A stretch of 32,463 nt of DNA, taken from assembly GCA_020832515.1 (NCBI GenBank), contig JAFIEN010000007.1, forward strand, positions 1 to 32,463. The letters run 5' to 3'. Positions 1-11,821 of this stretch are shown piece by piece; the stretch's first letter is position 1, and every line of letters begins with the position of its first letter. The notes beneath the pieces were generated by a model, which did no database searches, was not told the origin of the DNA, and saw nothing but the letters and a program-made list of their open reading frames with translations. Both the position numbers and the translations under genes were made by a program. This stretch comes from Rubellimicrobium sp. (GTDB lineage: Bacteria; Pseudomonadota; Alphaproteobacteria; Rhodobacterales; Rhodobacteraceae).

Positions 1-38
1 GATGCGCGGGTCGGGTAGGCGGCGGCACCGTAGGGTCG

Positions 39-100
39 GGGGGGGCGCTGCCCCCCGGGCCTTCGGCCCTCCCCCCGGAGTATTTGAACCAAAGCGAAAG
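39..100 (+). repeat. G/C-block interspersed repeat, copy 1
   Basis: GGGGGGGCGCTGCCCCCCGGGCCTTCGGCCCTCCCCCCGGAGTATTTGAACCAAAGCGAAAG. Two nested hairpins (GGGGGGC/GCCCCCC and GGGCC-TTC-GGCCC) plus a shared A-rich tail. Confidence 0.7.
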
Positions 101-128
101 GCAGGGCGGGTTGCCCCTGGCATGGGGG

Positions 129-1726
<1,598 letters not shown>

Positions 1727-1730
<4 letters not shown>

Positions 1731-2833
1731 GCGAAGGTCTTTCTGGGGTCGAAGGCGTCGCGCACCCCTTCGAAGATGAACACCAGAAGCGACAGCATGA
1801 TCGCGAAGGTGAAGAAGGCGGTGAATCCCAGCCACGGCGCGTGCAGGTTGCGCTTGGCCTGCAGCGTCATCTCGCCAAGCGAGGGCGCTGACAACGGCAG
1901 GCCGAAGCCCAGGAAATCGAGGCTGGCCAGCGTGCCGATGGCGCCGGTCACGAGGAAGGGCAACAACGTCACGGTCGCGACCATCGCGTTGGGCAGCATG
2001 TGGCGGAACATGATCGTCCAGCCCGTCACGCCCAGCGCGCGCGCGGCGCGGACATATTCGAAATTGCGTGCCCGCAGGAATTCGGCCCGTACCACGCCGA
2101 CAAGGGCCGTCCAGCCGAAGAGGACGGTCAGCAGGACCACCAGCCAGAAACTTCGCTCGAGGATCGCGAAGACGATGATGATCACGTAAAGCGACGGGAT
2201 GCCGGTCCAGACCTCGATCACGCGCTGGAAGACAAGGTCGGTCTTGCCGCCCAGAAAACCCTGCACCGCCCCTGCGATCACCCCGATGATCGAGGAGCAG
2301 GTCACCACGATGATGGCGAAGAAGACCGAGAGCCGGAAACCGTAGATCACCCGGGCCAGCACATCGCGCTTGGTGTCGTCGGTGCCCAGCCAGTTGACCG
2401 ATGAGGGCGGCGAGGGGGCGGCGCCCGGAATGTCGACGATGGTATTGTAGGAAAACGGGATCGGCGGCCAGAGCATCCAGCCGCGGTAGAACTCGTCATC
2501 GATGATCGTGCCCGCGCGTGCCTGCTCGATCAGACCTTCGGGATCGTCGTAACATTCGATCAGCCCGCCGGTTGCGATCAGGCACTGCAGCTCGATGTCG
2601 TGATAGCGGGCAGGGGTAGGCAGGTCGCCGCCGAAATCGCGCTCGGAGTAGTACTGAAGGATGGGCATCCTCAGCTCGCCCCGGAAGCTGACGAGGATGG
2701 GGCGGTCATTGGCCAGAAATTCGGCGAAGAGCGTGATGCCGAAGAGGATGCTGAAGACCACGAGCGACCAGTGGGCCCGCCGGTTGCGCTTGAAATTGCG
2801 CCATCGGCGCTGGTTGAGCGGCGAAAGGCCCAT
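1727..2833 (-). CDS. yejE: ABC transporter permease (YejE-like)
   Basis: Multi-TM protein with MGLSPLNQRRWRNFKRNRRAHWSL N-terminus and BPD-transporter signature (RAARALGVTGWTIMFRHMLPNA). Operon position between YejB- and YejF-like genes. Confidence 0.92.
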
Positions 2834-2836
2834 GCG

Positions 2837-3925
2837 CTAGCCCCGGCTTTCGAAGTCGATGCGCGGGTCGATCATCACATAGGTAATGTCGGTGACGATG
2901 CCGATGATCAGCCCCATGAGCGAGAAGGCGAAAAGGGTGCCGAAGATCACCGGATAGTCGCGCTGCAGTGCCGCCTCGAACCCCAGCCGACCAAGGCCGT
3001 CCAGCGAAAAGAGCGTCTCGATGATCAGGCTTGATCCGAAGAATACCCCGATGAACAGCGCGGGAAAGCCCGAGATCACGATCAGCATCCCGTTGCGGAA
3101 GACATGGCCGTACAGCACCCGGGATTCGGCCAGGCCCTTTGCCTTGGCTGTCATGACGTACTGCTTCTTGATCTCGTCCAGAAAGCTGTTCTTGGTCAGC
3201 AGCGTCAGTGTCGCGAAGGACGAGATCGTCATCGCGAAGACCGGCAAGGTGATGTGCCAGAGATAGTCGAGGATCTTGCCGATCAGGCTGAGGTCGGCCC
3301 AGTTGTCCGAGGTCAGCCCCCTGAGCGGGAAGATGCGCCAGTAGGATCCGCCCGCGAACAGCACGATCAGCAGGATCGCGAACAGGAAACCGGGGATCGC
3401 ATAGCCCACGATGATCGCCCCGCTTGTCCAGGTGTCGAAGGGCGAGCCTTCGCGCACCGCCTTTCGGATGCCAAGGGGGATCGAGATCAGATAGGCGATC
3501 AGGGTGGACCACAGGCCAAGCGTGATCGACACCGGCATCTTTTCCAGCACCAGATCGATGACCGAGATCGACCGGAACCAGCTGTTGCCGAAATCAAGCC
3601 GCATGTAGTTCCACATCATCGTCAGGAACCGTTCAAGCGGCGGCCGGTCGAAGCCGAATTCGCGTTCGAGCTGTTCGATGAATTCCGGCGGCAGACCCCG
3701 CGCCCCGATGTAGCGCGAGCTGACGTCCGATGCCTCGAAGGCGATCTGGGCATCGCCGCCACCGCCCGCAAAGCCCTGGAACACGTCGCCGCGGCCCTCC
3801 ATCTCGGCGATGATCTGCTGGATCGGGCCGCCCGGCACGAACTGCACCAGGACGAAATTCACGATCATGATGCCCAGCAGCGTGGGCAGCACCAGAAGCA
3901 GGCGTCGCAGGATATAGGCACCCAT
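2837..3925 (-). CDS. yejB: ABC transporter permease (YejB-like)
   Basis: [35 protein letters not shown]-terminus, DppB/YejB type, with a permease EAA-like loop. Lies 3 bp upstream of the YejE gene. Confidence 0.92.
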   Translation of the reverse strand: MGAYILRRLLLVLPTLLGIMIVNFVLVQFVPGGPIQQIIAEMEGRGDVFQGFAGGGGDAQIAFEASDVSSRYIGARGLPPEFIEQLEREFGFDRPPLERFLTMMWNYMRLDFGNSWFRSISVIDLVLEKMPVSITLGLWSTLIAYLISIPLGIRKAVREGSPFDTWTSGAIIVGYAIPGFLFAILLIVLFAGGSYWRIFPLRGLTSDNWADLSLIGKILDYLWHITLPVFAMTISSFATLTLLTKNSFLDEIKKQYVMTAKAKGLAESRVLYGHVFRNGMLIVISGFPALFIGVFFGSSLIIETLFSLDGLGRLGFEAALQRDYPVIFGTLFAFSLMGLIIGIVTDITYVMIDPRIDFESRG

Positions 3926-3943
3926 GGGTTTGGTGATCCCGCT

Positions 3944-5875
3944 CTAGCGCCGCAAGGCCCCGGCGGCGCGCAGCTCCTCGGCGCGTTCGGCATTGAACCA
4001 CCAGAAATCCAGATGGCCCAGCGCATAGGGCGGCAGCGGATCGGGATGTTCGAACATGTCGAAATAGGCCACCCAGAAGTTCGGGTTGTACCAGGTCGGC
4101 ACAATGAACATCTCGCGCCGCATGATGCGGTCGATGGCGCGCACGCCGGCGGCCATTTCGTCAAAGCTGTCGGCGTCGATCACCATCTCGATGATCCGGT
4201 CGACCGCAGGGTGCGAGAAGCTGGCCGGGTTGAACAGATCGCCCAGCCCGTCGCTGCCGAAGCGCTGGCCAAGGCCGATCCCCTCCTCGAGGTTGTTGTT
4301 GTAACCGTCAAGGATCATGTCCCAGTCGAAGCTGCGCTCGCGGTTGGTGTATTGCGCGGGATCCACCCGGTTGTAGGTGGCCCGCACGCCCAGGCGCTGA
4401 AGATTGTCGATGTAGGGCAGGATGATCCGGTCGAGCGTGGGGTTGTCGGACAGGAACTCGACCGCCAGCACCTCGCCCGCCGCGTTGCGCAACAGGCCGT
4501 CGGGTCCGTTGGTCCAGCCCGCCTCTTCCATCAGGGCGACGGCCCGGCGCAGGTTCGTGCGGTCAAGCTGCTGTTCGCCTGACGTATGCGGCATGGTGAC
4601 CGGCTCGGTCAGGATCTCGGGCTCGATCAGGTCGGCGACCGATTCCAGGATTTCCAGTTCGCGCCCCTCGGGCACGCCGTGGGCGGCCAGCGCGCTGTTC
4701 TGCCAGAAGCTTTCGCGCTGTTCGAACAGGCCGAACTGCAGCGCGCGGTTGGTCCATTCGAAGTTGAACATCAGCGCCAGCGCCTCGCGGACGCGGCGGT
4801 CCTCGAACTGCGGTTGCAGCAGGTTCATGACAAAGCCGGTCGCGGGCGGAAGGTTGCCGTTGGGCAGCTCGGCCCGGACCACGTGGCCCGCGTTGAGCGC
4901 CGGAAAGTCATAGGCCGTGGCCCATTGCAGCGACGAGTTTTCCTGCCGGAAGGTGTATTCGCCAGCCTTGAACGCCTCGAACGCGGCGGTGGCATCGGCG
5001 AAATACTCGACCCGGATGACGTCGAAATTGTGCCGGCCCTGATTGATCGGCAGGTCCGCGCCCCAGTAATCGGGGTTGCGCCGGTAGGTGATCGAGCGGT
5101 TGATGTCGAAACTGTCCAGCACATAGGGTCCCGAACCGGGCGAAATCTCGAGGCGGCTTTCGTCGAGCCGGGCCCCGGTTTCCTCGTACCAGGCGCGCGA
5201 CCAGATCGGGGTGCCACCAGCCTGGTTGATGAGGTTCTTGCGCGGCACATCCTCGCCGAAGGTGAACTTGACGGTGTAGTCGTCCAGCGCCTCGACCATG
5301 GGGATCAGCGCGCCCACCGCCTGTGCATAGGAGGGCAGACCCTGTTCCAGAAGCAGCATGTGCGAAAAGACCACGTCATGTGCGGTCAGGGGCGTGCCGT
5401 CCGAAAACCGCGCCTCGGGGCGCATGTGGAAGATCACCCAGTCCTTGCTTTCGGGATATTCCAGATGTGTGCAGATCAGGCAGTAATCCGCGCTGACCTC
5501 GTCGGCGGTGCCGATCATGAGGGATTCGTAGCCGATCGTGGAGAGAGCACCTGCCCGCCCCTCGCGCGAATAGGGGTTGAAGCTGTCGAAGGTGCCCTGC
5601 GCCGAGATCGAGATCGTCCCGCCCTTGGGCGCATCAGGGTTGACATAGTCGAGATGGGGGAAATCTGCCGGGTATTTCAGTTCGCCGAAGGTGGAGTAGC
5701 CGTGGCTGGTGATCATCACCTCGTCCTGGGCCAGAGCCTGGCCTCCGAGACCCGTGCCCAGGGTGGCGATCATGGCCAGTGCCGCCAGCAGAGGCGATCG
5801 CCGACCCGCCCCGGGACGGGGAAGATGGCCTTCGACGCAGGTCGCGGCGGCTGCAGGACGGCGCGGGCTGTTCAT
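3944..5875 (-). CDS. yejA: Extracellular solute-binding protein, family 5 (YejA-like)
   Basis: Signal-peptide-like N-terminus, then HGYSTFGELKYPADFPHLDYVNPDAPKGG, typical of YejA-type SBP_bac_5 proteins. First gene of the minus-strand operon with AGGAG upstream of ATG. Confidence 0.93.
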   Translation of the reverse strand: MNSPRRPAAAATCVEGHLPRPGAGRRSPLLAALAMIATLGTGLGGQALAQDEVMITSHGYSTFGELKYPADFPHLDYVNPDAPKGGTISISAQGTFDSFNPYSREGRAGALSTIGYESLMIGTADEVSADYCLICTHLEYPESKDWVIFHMRPEARFSDGTPLTAHDVVFSHMLLLEQGLPSYAQAVGALIPMVEALDDYTVKFTFGEDVPRKNLINQAGGTPIWSRAWYEETGARLDESRLEISPGSGPYVLDSFDINRSITYRRNPDYWGADLPINQGRHNFDVIRVEYFADATAAFEAFKAGEYTFRQENSSLQWATAYDFPALNAGHVVRAELPNGNLPPATGFVMNLLQPQFEDRRVREALALMFNFEWTNRALQFGLFEQRESFWQNSALAAHGVPEGRELEILESVADLIEPEILTEPVTMPHTSGEQQLDRTNLRRAVALMEEAGWTNGPDGLLRNAAGEVLAVEFLSDNPTLDRIILPYIDNLQRLGVRATYNRVDPAQYTNRERSFDWDMILDGYNNNLEEGIGLGQRFGSDGLGDLFNPASFSHPAVDRIIEMVIDADSFDEMAAGVRAIDRIMRREMFIVPTWYNPNFWVAYFDMFEHPDPLPPYALGHLDFWWFNAERAEELRAAGALRR

Positions 5876-6115
5876 GAGGCTCTCCTGTCGGGCGGTTGTG
5901 GGGGCGGTACCTTCAAGATGTAGCTAACGGGCGCGGTGTCGAACATTCAAGTTGAGAATGTGTGAACCGGTGGGCAAGGCGCGCGTTCGGCATGCCCGAC
6001 AGGCGGGTCGCGAAGACGGGTACCCTGCCACGTGGCCATGCCGGAGTGGTCCACCCCGGATCTGGCCGCCCAGTGCCGGACGGGCCGCAGCCGCCCGGCG
6101 TGGCAGGCGCCAGTC

Positions 6116-6637
6116 CTAGTCGTCGAGGCTGTCGAGGAAGGCGATGAGGTTCGCCCGGTCCTGAATGTTGCGCATCCCGTTGTAGCCCATCGAGGTGCCG
6201 CGGGCGTAGCCGCTCGGGTTGGCGATGAAAAGGTTGAGGTTTTCCGGCGTCCAGACGTCGGCCGCGTCGGCCAGCGCGCCGGAATAGCCGAAACCCGCCA
6301 CCGATTGCACATCACGCCCGACCACACCGTGCAGATAGGGGCCGGTGCCGTTCGTGCCCGCCTCGGGCGAATGGCAGGCCTGACAGGCCCGAACGAAAAG
6401 CGTCTGCCCCGCAGCGACATCGGCCGAGGCAAGGAACTCGCTGAAATCGGGGGCATCTTCCTCGATCACTTCAGCGCCACCCTCGGCATCGGGCAAGGCG
6501 ACCACGAAAGCCTGGTGGTCGTCATGGTGCGATCCGCCGCCGTAGATCAGCTCGGCCATCCAGCCACCCAGAAGAAAGACCAAAAGCGCGCCGCAGAGGC
6601 CGCCGAGAGCCTTGGTCAGGGTCATTGTGTCGAACAT
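6116..6637 (-). CDS. Membrane-anchored c-type cytochrome (class I)
   Basis: N-terminal TM segment (ALGGLCGALLVFLLGGWMAELIYGG), CQACH heme-binding motif and distal Met ligand region GTSMGY. Start at MFDTMTLTKALGG rather than the longer ORF start. Confidence 0.88.
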   Translation of the reverse strand: MFDTMTLTKALGGLCGALLVFLLGGWMAELIYGGGSHHDDHQAFVVALPDAEGGAEVIEEDAPDFSEFLASADVAAGQTLFVRACQACHSPEAGTNGTGPYLHGVVGRDVQSVAGFGYSGALADAADVWTPENLNLFIANPSGYARGTSMGYNGMRNIQDRANLIAFLDSLDD

Positions 6638-6771
6638 GTCGCGATCCGTTCCCGCCGTTTTCGGTGCCCATCTATGCGCTTCCTGCCCCATACCGCAAGG
6701 TATAAGGGCGCGACTTATTGGCCGCTTAAGGTCATGCGGACACAGCAACCAGAGACGCGGGGGATACAGGG

Positions 6772-7626
6772 ATGCCCGACCGGATCGCCTTTCAGGGGGA
6801 ACCCGGCGCCTATGGCCATCAGGCCTGCCTGGATGCGCGACCGGATCTGGAGCCGTTGCCCTGTGCCACATTCGAGGATGCGATGGCCGCCGTGCGCGAG
6901 GGGCGCGCGGAACTTGGCATGATCGGGGTCGAGAATTCGACCTACGGCCGGGTCGCCGATGTGCATCTTCTGCTGCCCGAAAGCGGCCTGCATATCGTCG
7001 ACGAAGCCTTCGTGCGGGTCCACATCAACCTGCTGGCGCTGCCCGGTGCAGCCCTGACCGATATCCGGCGGGTGCGTGCGATGGGCATCCTTCTGGGTCA
7101 GGCGCGGGGGTTTCTGCGCGAGCATGGGCTGGCGACGCTTGCCTGGTCGGACAATGCCGCCGCCGCGCGCGAGGTGGCGCGTCTGGGCGACCCGGCCGAA
7201 GCCGCGCTTGCCTCGGAGATCGCGGCCGAGATCAACGGACTTGCCGTTCTTGCCCGGCATGTCGAGGATACGGCCAACAACACCACGCGCTTTCTGATCA
7301 TGGCGCGCGAGCCCGATCACCGGCGGCGCGGCGACTACGGGATGATGACCAGCTTCATCTTCCGGGTCCGCAACATTCCGGCCGCTCTCTACAAGGCGCT
7401 TGGCGGCTTCGCGACCAATGGCGTCAACATGACCAAACTGGAAAGCTACATGGTCGGCGGTCGCTTCACCGCCACCCAGTTCTATGCCGAAATCGAGGGC
7501 CATCCCGAGGACAGCAGCGTCCAGCTTGCGCTGGAAGAGCTGGACTATTTCACCGACATGGTCCGGCTTCTGGGGGTCTATCCGGCCGCGCGGCGGCGGC
7601 ACGAGGAGCAGCACGCCTCAACCTGA
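6772..7626 (+). CDS. pheA: Prephenate dehydratase with C-terminal ACT domain
   Basis: MPDRIAFQGEPGAYGHQACLD start, ENSTYGRV, DTANNTTRFL, and ACT region ALYKALGGFATNGVNMTKLESYMVGG. Confidence 0.94.
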   Translation: MPDRIAFQGEPGAYGHQACLDARPDLEPLPCATFEDAMAAVREGRAELGMIGVENSTYGRVADVHLLLPESGLHIVDEAFVRVHINLLALPGAALTDIRRVRAMGILLGQARGFLREHGLATLAWSDNAAAAREVARLGDPAEAALASEIAAEINGLAVLARHVEDTANNTTRFLIMAREPDHRRRGDYGMMTSFIFRVRNIPAALYKALGGFATNGVNMTKLESYMVGGRFTATQFYAEIEGHPEDSSVQLALEELDYFTDMVRLLGVYPAARRRHEEQHAST

Positions 7627-8091
7627 ACGGGCAGTGCCGTAGGTGGTCTCGACATCCTTGCCGAAGCGGGTCATCCGGTCGGCCAGGCGCTGGGCCAGCG
7701 TTGCGCGGGCCAGTTTCAGCGATTGCAGCAGTAGCCGCGCCGTCATCGTCGTCGCCGCCATCTCGACCGCCAACGCCACGCGGGTCTGTCCGGGCGAAAG
7801 GGCGACAAGCTCTACCACCAGCACGCTGTCGATGCCGCCGACCTGAGAGGTGACGACGAAGCCGGCCGGACGGTCGAACTCGGTCACGACCGAGGTCATC
7901 TCGCGATCGCGGCCACGGTAGTTGAAGCGCGCCTTCCAGGTCATGCCCACATCGACCGGGCCAGGCTGGTCAAGACGTTCCACCTGCGCGCCCTTGCGCA
8001 TCGCCTGTCGGCTGAGGCCGTCGAAATCGGTGATCTGGGCGAAGACGAAATCCGCGGGCGCCCCGACGTCCATGGTGTGCACCAGTCTCAT
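7618..8091 (-). CDS. SRPBCC-fold family protein (polyketide cyclase/dehydrase-like)
   Basis: 157-aa ORF with MRLVHTMDVGAPADFVFAQITDFDGLSRQAMRKGAQV, typical of SRPBCC proteins. 4-bp overlap with nudC. Confidence 0.75.
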   Translation of the reverse strand: MRLVHTMDVGAPADFVFAQITDFDGLSRQAMRKGAQVERLDQPGPVDVGMTWKARFNYRGRDREMTSVVTEFDRPAGFVVTSQVGGIDSVLVVELVALSPGQTRVALAVEMAATTMTARLLLQSLKLARATLAQRLADRMTRFGKDVETTYGTARSG

Positions 8092-9143
8092 CGCTCGGAT
8101 CCTTCGGTCGGGGTGGCCCGTTCCGGCATCTCCAACGGCCGGGGGGGCGGCAGGCTGGCGTCGGGCGCATCCGGGCCGATCCGGCCGTCGAGCCAGTTTC
8201 GCAGCAGAAAATGGGCGATTGCGCCTTCGCGGGCGGGCTTCACCTCGGCATCCTCGCCGGCGAAGATCCGGGCAAGGCGATCCCGCCCGATCCAGAGCGC
8301 ATGTTCAAGTTCCGCCGGATCGACCGTGATCGCGGTCGAAAGCGCCTCGCCCCTGCAACCCAGCATCAGCGAGGCCGGAAAGGGCCAGGGCTGGCTGGCC
8401 AGATATTCGACCCGGCCCACGCGGATGCCCGCCTCTTCGAAGACCTCGCGGCGGACGGCGGCCTCGATCACCTCACCGGGTTCGATGAACCCCGCGAGCA
8501 GTGAATACATCCCCTCGGGCCAGCCGGGCGAACGGCCCAGAAGCACCCGGTCACCATCGGTGACCAGCATGATCACCACCGGATCGGTCCGGGGAAAGTG
8601 ATGCGCCCCGCAGGCCGGGCAGGTCCGTTGCCAGCCCGCCTGCGCCATGTCGCTCGGGGCACCGCAGCGGGCGCAGAAGCGGTGCGTCTCGTGCCAGCCC
8701 AGCACGGCCTTGGCGGTCGCGGCGAGTTCGGCATCGCGGGGCGAAAGCAGGGTCATGACCGCGCGAAGCTCGGCGAAATGGTGCGCCGGCAAGAGCGGAT
8801 GCAGCTGCTGCGACGGATCGAGGAACGTCCCGAGCGTCGAGAAATCCATGTCGTCGGGGTTCCAGCCCGCCAGATCGCGGACCCAGACGCCTTCACCCCC
8901 TTCGCGGCCCAGAAGGACCGCCTCGTCGCTTGCCTCGGCAAGCACCGGATGATCGAGCGGCAACCGCGCAAGCCTGCCGCCGCTGCCGTTTCCGGCAAGC
9001 AGGAGGGGCTTGCCGCGCCACATCAGCAGGGTACGCGCGCCGGGCCGTGCGGCCAGCGCAGCGACCCCGGCAGGATCGGCGCGCAGATCCGACGCCCGGT
9101 CGAGGGCCGAGCCCCCGAATGTGACTGTCTCGGCGTTTTCCAT
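8088..9143 (-). CDS. nudC: NAD(+) diphosphatase, Nudix family
   Basis: Zn ribbon (CARCGAPSDMAQAGWQRTCPACGAHHFPRTDPVVI) and Nudix box (GFIEPGEVIEAAVRREVFEEAGI), followed by SQPWPFPASLMLG. Start chosen at MENAETVTFGG. Confidence 0.93.
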   Translation of the reverse strand: MENAETVTFGGSALDRASDLRADPAGVAALAARPGARTLLMWRGKPLLLAGNGSGGRLARLPLDHPVLAEASDEAVLLGREGGEGVWVRDLAGWNPDDMDFSTLGTFLDPSQQLHPLLPAHHFAELRAVMTLLSPRDAELAATAKAVLGWHETHRFCARCGAPSDMAQAGWQRTCPACGAHHFPRTDPVVIMLVTDGDRVLLGRSPGWPEGMYSLLAGFIEPGEVIEAAVRREVFEEAGIRVGRVEYLASQPWPFPASLMLGCRGEALSTAITVDPAELEHALWIGRDRLARIFAGEDAEVKPAREGAIAHFLLRNWLDGRIGPDAPDASLPPPRPLEMPERATPTEGSER

Positions 9144-9268
9144 CGCTCTCTCGTTGCATTTCCGTGCGGGGGAGGCAATTACCCCCAACGTTGCCCCGCG
9201 AAAGATGCCGGGCCCTGCGCGAATTGGATGACGGCTTGGCATCGGTGCAAGACCCGCACAAGACCACG

Positions 9269-11158
9269 ATGGGCAGGTTGCGGATCCTCGCGACGACCGA
9301 TCTGCATATGCATCTGATGCCGCATGACTATTTCACGGACACGCGGGATGATTCCGTTGGCCTTGTGCGGACCGCATCGCTGATCGAGCGCCTGCGCGCC
9401 GAGGCCCCCGGTGCGGTTGTGCTGGTCGACAATGGCGATTTCCTGCAGGGCAATCCGCTGGCCGACTGGATGGCCGAGCCCGACAGCCTGTCCAGCCGTG
9501 TGCATCCGATGATCGCGGCGATGAACCGGCTGGGATATGATGCCGGCACGCTGGGCAACCACGAGTTCAACTACGGGCTTGAGTTCCTGCGCCAGGTCCT
9601 TTCGCAAGCGCGGTTTCCGGTGGTCTCGGCCAATCTTGCGCTGAGAGATCCTGCCGCCGGTCCGCTGGTGCCGCCCTTTGCCGTGCTGCCCCGGATGATC
9701 GCCTGCTCCGACGGGCAGGTGCTGCCCCTGCGCATCGGCCTGCTGGGTGTTGCCCCGCCCCAGGTCACCCGCTGGGATGCGGTGGTCCTCGGGGACAGGG
9801 TGGTTGCGACGGATATCGTCAAGGCAGCACGCCTTGCCCTGCCCCGTCTGCGTGCGGCGGGGGCCGATCTGGTGGTGGCGCTCTGCCATTCCGGGATCGG
9901 GCCCGAGCATCACGCCGAGGGGATGGAGAATGCCGCCGTCCCGCTTGCGGCGCTGGACGGGATCGACGCGATCGTGACGGGCCATGTGCACGGGGTCTTT
10001 CCCGGCGATGGCTTTGCCGCGTCGGATGCCGTCGATCCGCGGCGCGGGCGGCTGCATGGCAAGCCCGCGGTGATGGCGGGGTTCTTCGGATCGCATCTGG
10101 GCCGGATCGATCTGACGCTTGCGGTCGATGGTGCGGGATGGCGGGTTGCCGGGGCCGATGTGGGCGTCCATCCGGTGGCCGCGCGCCGCGACGGCGGCAC
10201 CGCGCGACCGCTGGTCAGGATACATCGACCGCTGGCACGGTCCGCCGTGCCGCTGCACCGGGCGATCCGCGACAGGATCCGCGCGCCGATCGGGGAAACG
10301 GCGCTGCCGCTGCACAGCTATTTCGCGATGGTGGCCCCCGACCGGGCGCTGCAGGTCGTGTCGGATGCCCAGAAGGCCTTCGCGCGCAGGATTTTGGCAG
10401 GCCGGCCCGAGGCCGGGTTGCCGCTTGTTTCGGCCGTGGCTCCGTTTCGCTTCGGCGGGCAGGGGGGGCCGGGGAACTACATCGACATTCCTGCAGGCAG
10501 GCTGGCCATGCGCCATGCCTCGGAGCTTTATCCCTATCCCAATTCGGTCTGCATCCTCGCCCTGCCCGGCCGCGCGATCGGCGACTGGCTTGAACGCAGT
10601 GCGGCGGCCTTTTGCCGGATCGAGCAGGGGCAATGCGATCAGCCGCTGCTGACACCCGGTTTCCCGCCCTATCTGTTCGATGTCCTCGATGGCGTGACCT
10701 GCACGTTCGATCTGACCCGACCCGCCGCCAGCACACCGGCGGGCGAGTCCGTTCCCGGCGGCGGCGGCCGGGTGCGCGATCTGCGGCTGGGGGGCCGTCC
10801 GCTCGACCCTGACAGGGCGGTTCTGGTCGTCACCAACAGCTATCGTGCAGGCGGGGGCGGCGGGTTCGAGGCGGCCCTGCAGGGCGAGAGCCTGCATGAA
10901 GACACAAGGACGGTGCGCGATCTGGTGCTGGACCATGTCGCCGCTTCGGGCCGGCTGGCACCGGATGCGCCTGCGCACTGGCGCTTTGCGCCGCTGCCGG
11001 GAACCGGCGCCTGGTTCGACACCGGGCCCGGCGCACTGGCCCACGAGGCGCCCGCCGGTATCGCGCCGTCGGGCCCGGCAAGGGGCGGCTTTCATCGCTT
11101 CACGCTGCGGTTCGCGGGCGGAGCAGAGGACGAACGGGGACCGAATGACCGCCTATGA
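9269..11158 (+). CDS. cpdB: Bifunctional 2',3'-cyclic-nucleotide 2'-phosphodiesterase/3'-nucleotidase (CpdB-like)
   Basis: MGRLRILATTDLHMHLMPHDYF, DNGDFLQGNPLADW, LGNHEFNYGLEFL and GGPGNYIDIPAG: metallophosphatase plus 5'-nucleotidase C-terminal domain. Confidence 0.9.
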   Translation: MGRLRILATTDLHMHLMPHDYFTDTRDDSVGLVRTASLIERLRAEAPGAVVLVDNGDFLQGNPLADWMAEPDSLSSRVHPMIAAMNRLGYDAGTLGNHEFNYGLEFLRQVLSQARFPVVSANLALRDPAAGPLVPPFAVLPRMIACSDGQVLPLRIGLLGVAPPQVTRWDAVVLGDRVVATDIVKAARLALPRLRAAGADLVVALCHSGIGPEHHAEGMENAAVPLAALDGIDAIVTGHVHGVFPGDGFAASDAVDPRRGRLHGKPAVMAGFFGSHLGRIDLTLAVDGAGWRVAGADVGVHPVAARRDGGTARPLVRIHRPLARSAVPLHRAIRDRIRAPIGETALPLHSYFAMVAPDRALQVVSDAQKAFARRILAGRPEAGLPLVSAVAPFRFGGQGGPGNYIDIPAGRLAMRHASELYPYPNSVCILALPGRAIGDWLERSAAAFCRIEQGQCDQPLLTPGFPPYLFDVLDGVTCTFDLTRPAASTPAGESVPGGGGRVRDLRLGGRPLDPDRAVLVVTNSYRAGGGGGFEAALQGESLHEDTRTVRDLVLDHVAASGRLAPDAPAHWRFAPLPGTGAWFDTGPGALAHEAPAGIAPSGPARGGFHRFTLRFAGGAEDERGPNDRL

Positions 11159-11807
11159 CGCCGTGATCTTCGATCTGGACGGAACCCTGATCGACACCGA
11201 GGCCCTGTGCAACGAAACCGGGGTCGACGCCTGCCGCAACCTCGGGCTCGATGTTGGTCTGGCCTTTTTCGAGACACTGGCCGGGATCCATGACGCCGAG
11301 CGCGTGCGACTGATCAGCGGCCATGTCGGGCAGGCGCTCGATTTCGAAGTCTTCTTTGCCGAATGGGACCGGCTCTGCAGCTTGCGTTTCCGCGACGGCG
11401 TGCCGCTGAAGCCGGGGGTCGAGGAACTTCTGCAAGCTATCGCCGGGCAGGGCCTGCCGATGGCCGTAGCCACCTCGAGCCGGCGGGGGCCGGCGACGGA
11501 GAAGATCGTGGCTGCGGGGCTTGCCGCGCATTTTGCCCATGTCGTGACCTATGACGATGTGACGGCGGCAAAACCTGCGCCCGAGCCCTATCTGCTGGCG
11601 GCGGCGCGTCTGGGGGCGACGCCCGTGCGGTGTGTGGCCTTCGAGGATTCCGAAACGGGTGCGGCCTCGGCCCATGCGGCGGGGCTGACGGTGGTGCAGG
11701 TGCCCGATCTGCATGCCGCCACGGGGCGGTTTGCCCATCACGTCGCGCCGACGCTGCTTGAGGGTGCGCGCGCAGTCGGGCTTCTGTCCGCCAACGGGGG
11801 CGCGTGA
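11145..11807 (+). CDS. HAD-family phosphatase (beta-phosphoglucomutase-like)
   Basis: MTAYDAVIFDLDGTLIDTE motif I, TSSRRG motif II and FEDSETGAASAHAAG motif IV. Overlaps the cpdB 3' end by 14 bp. Confidence 0.88.
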   Translation: MTAYDAVIFDLDGTLIDTEALCNETGVDACRNLGLDVGLAFFETLAGIHDAERVRLISGHVGQALDFEVFFAEWDRLCSLRFRDGVPLKPGVEELLQAIAGQGLPMAVATSSRRGPATEKIVAAGLAAHFAHVVTYDDVTAAKPAPEPYLLAAARLGATPVRCVAFEDSETGAASAHAAGLTVVQVPDLHAATGRFAHHVAPTLLEGARAVGLLSANGGA

Positions 11808-11821
11808 CGCCGGGGCAGGGA

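Noticed and set aside
9179-11095. 638-aa minus-strand ORF
   Set aside because: Antisense to the CpdB-like gene, with no domain signature.
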